Shown in pieces: positions 60,046 to 64,000 of a stretch of 64,000 bases of DNA (positions within the stretch are counted from its first letter, which is position 1; each line of letters starts with the position of its first letter). The notes below the pieces were generated by a model, which was given only the letters and a program-made list of their open reading frames with translations, was not told the DNA's origin and did not search any database. Origin of the DNA: Devosia oryzisoli (GTDB lineage: Bacteria > Pseudomonadota > Alphaproteobacteria > Rhizobiales > Devosiaceae); contig NZ_JACYFU010000006.1 of NCBI RefSeq assembly GCF_014837245.1, forward strand, positions 62,001-126,000, written 5' to 3'. A program made the position numbers and the translations under genes.

Positions 60046-61527
60046 TCAGGCCGCGTCGCTGAGGCTTTCGGCCAAACCATATTCGTGCAGCTTGCGGTAA
60101 AGCGTCGAGCGGCCGATGCCGAGCGCTCGCGCCACGCGGGACATGCGGCCGTTGTGATGCCGAATGGCGTTCTCGATGGCGGCGCGTTCGATCTCGGCGA
60201 GAGGCTGAAGTTCGCCGGTCTGGTCGAGGAAGCGGTCGGCGGATAGCGCCTGCATTATCTCGGGCTTGAGACGGGCTGGAGCGGCGTCGATATGGATGGG
60301 CGCTGCAGGTGTCTCGACTTCCTCAAGCGTGCGCAGCACTTCCTCCCGGCCGGCCGACTGCGCGACGATCTGGGGGAAATCCTGGGTCTCGAGGAAGGGG
60401 CCGTCGCACAGCACGACCGCCCGATAAACCGCATTCTCGAGCTGGCGGATATTGCCCGGCCAGTTGTAGTTGCCCAACAGATCGAGGGCCTTTGGGGAAG
60501 CGCCCAGCACCCGCTTGCCGGCCTCGGCAGAGAAGCGGGCGATAAAGTGCGCCACGAGTTCGGGCAGGTCTTCGAGCCGCTCGCGCAGGGGCGGAACGTA
60601 GATCGGAAAGACGTTGAGCCGATAATAGAGGTCTTCGCGGAAGTCGCCGCTCTTGGCCAGGTTCAGCAAACGCCGGTTGGTGGCGGAGATCAGCCGGACA
60701 TTGACCTTTTCCGGCTTTGTGGCCCCCAGCGGCTCGACCTCGCCCTCCTGAATGACGCGCAGGAGCTTGACCTGGGTGTCGAGCGGCAGTTCGCCGACCT
60801 CGTCGAGAAAGAGCGTGCCGCCGTGAGCTTCGCTGAACTTGCCGGGCTGATCGGCGATGGCGCCGGTGAAGGCGCCCTTGCGATGGCCGAACAGGACCGA
60901 CTCCACAAGATTGGGCGGGATGGCGCCGCAATTGACGGTGACGAAGGGCCGGCCGGCCCGGTCGCCGGTGCCCTGGATGATGCGCGCAATCAATTCCTTG
61001 CCGACGCCGGTTTCGCCTTCGATGAGCACTGGAATGGTGCTCTTGGCGGCCTTGGCGCAGAGGGTGAGGACGCGGGCCATGGAGGGCGCGGTGGCGATCA
61101 TGTCGGCACGGGTAAAGGTGCCGGCGCGGCGGGCGTGCTCGGCCCGGATGGCGGCTTCGAGCGTATCGAGCTTGAGCGCGTTGCGCAGCGAGATGATCAG
61201 CCGCTCGGGCGCTACGGGTTTGACGAAGTAATCCGCCGCGCCCTGGCGCATTGCCGAGATGACGGTTTCGAGCGAGGCGTTGGCCGTCTGGATGATCACC
61301 GGCGTGGTCAGGCCCTCGCGGCGCATCACGTCCATGACGCCCATGCCATCGAGATCGGGCATGACCAGATCAAGAATCATGGCCCCGACCTGCCGGTCAT
61401 CGCGCAGGATGGAGAGAGCCTGTTCGCCGCTTGTCGCCGTCAGGGGGCGGAACCCGGCGCGATTGGCCACTTCGGCCGTAATCCGCAGTTGCACCGGATC
61501 GTCATCGACAACAAGAACACGCGTCAT
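60046..61527 (-). CDS. Sigma-54-dependent response regulator (NtrC family)
   Basis: A 493-residue activator: receiver (about 1-120, VVDDDP, phospho-acceptor D53 in LDLVMPDLDG, Lys in FVKPVAPE), AAA+ domain (about 145-380) with GETGVGKE, the sigma-54 contact loop GAFTGA in GHRKGAFTGAI, FLDEVGELPLD, and arginine finger region; C-terminal Fis-type helix-turn-helix (MSRVARALGIGRSTLYRKL). It should drive RpoN promoters after phosphorylation. No kinase lies beside it. ATG 61527 is chosen; ATG 61542 is equally possible. Its stop is four bases from the murB stop. Confidence 0.93.
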   Translation of the reverse strand: MTRVLVVDDDPVQLRITAEVANRAGFRPLTATSGEQALSILRDDRQVGAMILDLVMPDLDGMGVMDVMRREGLTTPVIIQTANASLETVISAMRQGAADYFVKPVAPERLIISLRNALKLDTLEAAIRAEHARRAGTFTRADMIATAPSMARVLTLCAKAAKSTIPVLIEGETGVGKELIARIIQGTGDRAGRPFVTVNCGAIPPNLVESVLFGHRKGAFTGAIADQPGKFSEAHGGTLFLDEVGELPLDTQVKLLRVIQEGEVEPLGATKPEKVNVRLISATNRRLLNLAKSGDFREDLYYRLNVFPIYVPPLRERLEDLPELVAHFIARFSAEAGKRVLGASPKALDLLGNYNWPGNIRQLENAVYRAVVLCDGPFLETQDFPQIVAQSAGREEVLRTLEEVETPAAPIHIDAAPARLKPEIMQALSADRFLDQTGELQPLAEIERAAIENAIRHHNGRMSRVARALGIGRSTLYRKLHEYGLAESLSDAA

Positions 61528-61651
61528 CCGTACCCCAGACATTCTGACCGGCATCGCTCCGAATCGTGCTGTGCCGTTTTGGGAAGACGATGCCGACAGG
61601 CTCTTAAGAGGGTGTTAAGCCTAGACAATTTCTCGCAGGCGGCCGCGCAAG

Positions 61652-61680
61652 AAAAAGGGTCGCGGCTCTCGCCGTGACCC
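61652..61680 (-). terminator. Intrinsic terminator of the DUF465 gene
   Basis: On the minus strand a ten-base-pair stem GGGTCACGGC-GAGA-GCCGCGACCC (one G-U pair) is followed by TTTTTC, 31 bp after the stop codon at 61712. Confidence 0.82.
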
Positions 61681-61711
61681 TCCAGAGCTGATCGAGCAGG
61701 TTATGCGGCCT

Positions 61712-61888
61712 TTATTGCCGCGTCGCACCCTGGAGCTTGGAAAGTTCGTCCTTCACTTCGAGTTTCTTCCGCTTGAGGGCGGATACCATCAGGTCATCAA
61801 CCTGCCGACTCTGCAGTTCGCTCTGAATCTGCCGGTCCAGTTCCTGATGACGCCGTTCGAGCGCCGCGATGTGGCCTTCAGTCGTCAT
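61712..61888 (-). CDS. DUF465 (YdcH-like) small coiled-coil protein
   Basis: A 58-residue helical protein: HIAALERRHQELDRQIQSEL then SALKRKKLEVKDELSKL. The LKRKKLxxKDEL ending is the DUF465/YdcH signature. Function unknown; such proteins are abundant small helical hairpins. ATG 61888 follows AAAGGAG and the gene has its own terminator. It is divergent from a second DUF465 gene at 62040. Confidence 0.9.
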   Translation of the reverse strand: MTTEGHIAALERRHQELDRQIQSELQSRQVDDLMVSALKRKKLEVKDELSKLQGATRQ

Positions 61889-62039
61889 AACAACTCCTTT
61901 GAGCGTGTTGGACATCGGCATCGTCACAAATATTTCACGCTTTGTCGACGCCGTTCGGGGCCGGGGCGAAATCAGATGCAAAAATGAATGTGATGCGCTA
62001 ACCAGTGGACTGTCTGGGGCGTCAGAAGCGCGGAAAGCC

Positions 62040-62255
62040 ATGTTGGTTCTGTCCAAGGAGCAAGAAGCCCAGCTGGGCCTGGAACTGGCCACGAAACGCC
62101 AGGAACACGCCGATCTCGACGCCGCCATCCATACGCTGACCCAGTCACGGGTCGCTGACCGCATGCTGATTCAGCGGCTCAAGAAGCGCAAGCTGGCGCT
62201 CAAGGACCGCATTGTCCAACTCGAGACGATCCTGCTTCCCGACATCATCGCCTGA
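62040..62255 (+). CDS. DUF465 (YdcH-like) small coiled-coil protein
   Basis: A 71-residue relative of the protein at 61712: LGLELATKRQEHADLDAAI and QRLKKRKLALKDRIVQLE, again with the LKKRKLxxKD signature. ATG 62040 is used since similarity begins there; the ribosome site is weak. The purE start is 73 bp downstream on the same strand, so it may be transcribed with purEK. Pairing of DUF465 genes with purE is seen in other alphaproteobacteria (from memory). Confidence 0.82.
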   Translation: MLVLSKEQEAQLGLELATKRQEHADLDAAIHTLTQSRVADRMLIQRLKKRKLALKDRIVQLETILLPDIIA

Positions 62256-62328
62256 CCCGCCGGCGCCTTGAGTTGTGTCAGGAATTGGGCTAACTGCGCG
62301 CTTTGCGGCACGCGATGGGGGAATCGCC

Positions 62329-62820
62329 ATGCTCAAGCCACCGGTCGCCATCGTCATGGGCAGCCAATCGGACTGGCCCACAATGCGGCTGGCCGCGGAA
62401 ACCCTCGAAACCCTCGGCGTCGAATATGAGGCGCGCATCGTTTCGGCGCACCGCACGCCCGAGCGCATGGTGGACTTTGCCAGCAATGCGCGGACGGATG
62501 GCGTCAAGGTCATCATCGCCGGGGCCGGTGGCGCGGCGCATTTGCCGGGGATGATCGCAGCGATGACGACGTTGCCGGTGTTCGGCGTGCCGGTGCGCTC
62601 CAAGGCGCTGAGCGGCGTCGACAGCCTCTACTCGATCGTGCAGATGCCGGGCGGCGTGCCCGTGGGCACGCTGGCGATCGGCGAGCCAGGGGCGATCAAT
62701 GCGGCGCTGCTCGCCGCATCGGTGCTGTCGCTGGGTGATGAGGATCTCGCCGACCGTCTCGAGGCGCATCGCGAACGCCAGCGGGACGCGGTGCCGCAAT
62801 TTCCGTCCGACAGCGAGTAG
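62329..62820 (+). CDS. purE: N5-carboxyaminoimidazole ribonucleotide mutase
   Basis: A 163-residue class I PurE, which moves the carboxyl of N5-CAIR to give CAIR in purine synthesis. The signature [11 protein letters not shown] and SAHRTPERM (catalytic His) are present, with [13 protein letters not shown] and [19 protein letters not shown] 62329 follows GGGGGAA. Directly followed by purK, six bases away, which makes its substrate. Confidence 0.97.
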   Translation: MLKPPVAIVMGSQSDWPTMRLAAETLETLGVEYEARIVSAHRTPERMVDFASNARTDGVKVIIAGAGGAAHLPGMIAAMTTLPVFGVPVRSKALSGVDSLYSIVQMPGGVPVGTLAIGEPGAINAALLAASVLSLGDEDLADRLEAHRERQRDAVPQFPSDSE

Positions 62821-62826
62821 GTTTTG

Positions 62827-63915
62827 GTGTCCCAATCTGTTTCTCCGCTCGCTCCGGGCGCGACCATCGGCATTCTGGGTGGAGGGCAACTGGGCCGGAT
62901 GCTGGCGCTGGCCGCGGCGCGGCTCGGGCTCAAAACCCATATCTATTGCCCCGATCCCGACAGCCCGGCTTTCGAGGTGACGCCGCACAAGACCGTGACG
63001 GCGTACGACGATGTCGAGGCACTGCGGCGCTTTGCCGAGACGGTGGACGTCATCACCTATGAGTTCGAGAATGTCCCGGCCATGACGGCCGAGACCCTGG
63101 CGGCCCTGAAGCCGTTGCGGCCGGGCGCCAATGCGCTGGCCGTGGCGCAGGACCGGCTGGCCGAAAAGGGGTTCCTGTCGTCCAAGAATATCCCCGTTGC
63201 GGCCTATCGCGCTGTCGGTTCGATGGACGACCTCGAAAGCGCCGTCGCGGCTCTGGGCCTACCCAGTGTGCTCAAGACCACGCGGCTCGGATATGACGGC
63301 AAGGGGCAGCGCGTGCTGCGGACGGCGGAGGACCTCGCGCCGGCCTTCGAGGCGCTGGCTCCGCACCCGCTCGTGCTCGAGGCCTTCGTGCCGTTCGAGA
63401 AGGAAATTTCGGTTGTCGTTGCGCGTGGTGCCGATGGCACGGTTCGCGCCTACGATGCGGCGGAGAACGTACACCGCGACCACATCCTCTTCACCTCCAC
63501 CGTGCCGGCGACGCTGGCGCCGGGCCTCGAGCGGCAGGCGGGCATGATCGCCAAGGCCATCGTCATCGCGCTCGACTATGTGGGGGTGCTCGGGGTGGAG
63601 TTCTTCGTGGTGCCGGGCGAGGGGCGACCTTCGCTGCTCGTCAACGAGATCGCGCCCAGGGTGCACAATTCCGGCCACTGGACCGAGGCTGTGTGCCTGA
63701 CAGATCAGTTCGAGCAGCACGTCAGGGCCATCGCAGGCTGGCCGCTGGGTGATCCGCGGCGACTGGCCGACGTGGTTATGCAGAACCTCATCGGTGACGA
63801 AGTGGAGCAGGTGCCGGGGGGCATCGACGGGGATACGCAGCCCCATCTTTACGGCAAGGCGGAGGCCCGGCCGGGGCGCAAGATGGGCCACATCAACCGC
63901 ATCATCCGGCCGTAG
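62827..63915 (+). CDS. purK: N5-carboxyaminoimidazole ribonucleotide synthase
   Basis: A 362-residue ATP-grasp enzyme that makes N5-CAIR from AIR, ATP and bicarbonate. The N-terminal GILGGGQLGRMLALAA, the ATP-grasp region KTTRLGYDGKGQRV and EAFVPFEKEISVVVAR, and VNEIAPRVHNSGHWT are typical. GTG 62827 is chosen; a TTG one codon earlier is open too. Forms an operon with purE. Confidence 0.96.
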   Translation: MSQSVSPLAPGATIGILGGGQLGRMLALAAARLGLKTHIYCPDPDSPAFEVTPHKTVTAYDDVEALRRFAETVDVITYEFENVPAMTAETLAALKPLRPGANALAVAQDRLAEKGFLSSKNIPVAAYRAVGSMDDLESAVAALGLPSVLKTTRLGYDGKGQRVLRTAEDLAPAFEALAPHPLVLEAFVPFEKEISVVVARGADGTVRAYDAAENVHRDHILFTSTVPATLAPGLERQAGMIAKAIVIALDYVGVLGVEFFVVPGEGRPSLLVNEIAPRVHNSGHWTEAVCLTDQFEQHVRAIAGWPLGDPRRLADVVMQNLIGDEVEQVPGGIDGDTQPHLYGKAEARPGRKMGHINRIIRP

Positions 63916-63921
63916 CGACGA

Positions 63922-64000
63922 TCAGCGCGCGAGAAGGTCCTTGAAGGCGGCGATCACGGCCGGAGGATTTTCCATGGTCGGCAGGTGTCCTGCCTGCAGG
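63922..64000 (-). CDS. Alpha/beta hydrolase, C-terminal end only (cut by window edge)
   Basis: The last 25 codons of a gene running in from the right edge. They read LQAGHLPTMENPPAVIAAFKD then LLAR and stop. The GHLPTMENP wording is the usual ending of alpha/beta hydrolases, with the catalytic His of the triad. Convergent with purK, six bases apart. Nothing more can be said from 79 bp. Confidence 0.65.
   Translation of the reverse strand, partial: LQAGHLPTMENPPAVIAAFKDLLAR

Overview
The window is a compact, GC-rich (roughly two-thirds G+C) stretch of an alphaproteobacterial chromosome. The gene set points to the Hyphomicrobiales (Rhizobiales), with a Devosia-like member as my best guess: a GapR-family nucleoid protein, a 41-residue L36, a DUF1036 protein next to pyruvate kinase, a LOV-HWE histidine kinase laid out like Brucella LOV-HK, paired DUF465 genes beside purEK, and scattered short GC-rich palindromes. 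The taxonomic call is inference; no rRNA or tRNA lies in the window.

Layout. 0-3.3 kb: a degenerate hemerythrin-like protein divergent from a PAS-PAS hybrid histidine kinase, then msrB. 3.4-13.5 kb: HrpB helicase, a DUF72 protein, an aldose-epimerase-like protein, a HerA-like ATPase, an FtsX/LolE-type ABC exporter pair and a small secreted protein. 13.5-25.6 kb: a region rich in intergenic repeats, holding a sugar-type oxidoreductase/GntR/aldo-keto reductase locus, a PreP-like M16 protease, an esterase, a second aldo-keto reductase, and a DNA-repair operon (ligase-associated exonuclease, ATP-dependent DNA ligase, UVR-motif protein). 25.6-26.2 kb: a YefM-YoeB toxin-antitoxin pair. 26.2-34.8 kb: a full fatty-acid beta-oxidation locus (acyl-CoA ligase and LiuR-like MerR regulator on one strand; FadE, FadJ-type, FadI-type and a 54-residue membrane protein on the other). 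35-40.6 kb: a five-gene oligopeptide ABC importer.

40.6-52 kb: a HIT protein translationally coupled to a single-domain response regulator, rpmJ, a TM2 protein, pyruvate kinase with a DUF1036 protein, gapR, a mini flagellar-rod-like protein, dxs, and two periplasmic cell-wall enzymes (DUF882 peptidase-like, YcbB-type L,D-transpeptidase). 51.3-64 kb: an ABC-F ATPase, an RluE-like pseudouridine synthase, the LOV photoreceptor kinase, an MFS exporter, a ClC channel/antiporter with CBS domains, an E. coli-type MurB, an NtrC-family regulator, two DUF465 proteins, purE-purK and the C-terminal end of an alpha/beta hydrolase.

How it works together. Most of the window is core metabolism in short, tightly packed operons with abutting or overlapping stops. 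The regulatory highlights are (i) a 16-bp palindrome between the fadD-merR and fadE units, with a close relative upstream of the oligopeptide importer, suggesting that one MerR regulator may link fat and peptide use; (ii) a palindromic operator upstream of yefM, and a YoeB whose usual catalytic His is Asn; (iii) a blue-light LOV kinase with no response regulator beside it; and (iv) signs of local duplication and decay: a 131-bp direct repeat and a broken copy of an aldo-keto reductase 3' end. I see no prophage, transposase or CRISPR array.
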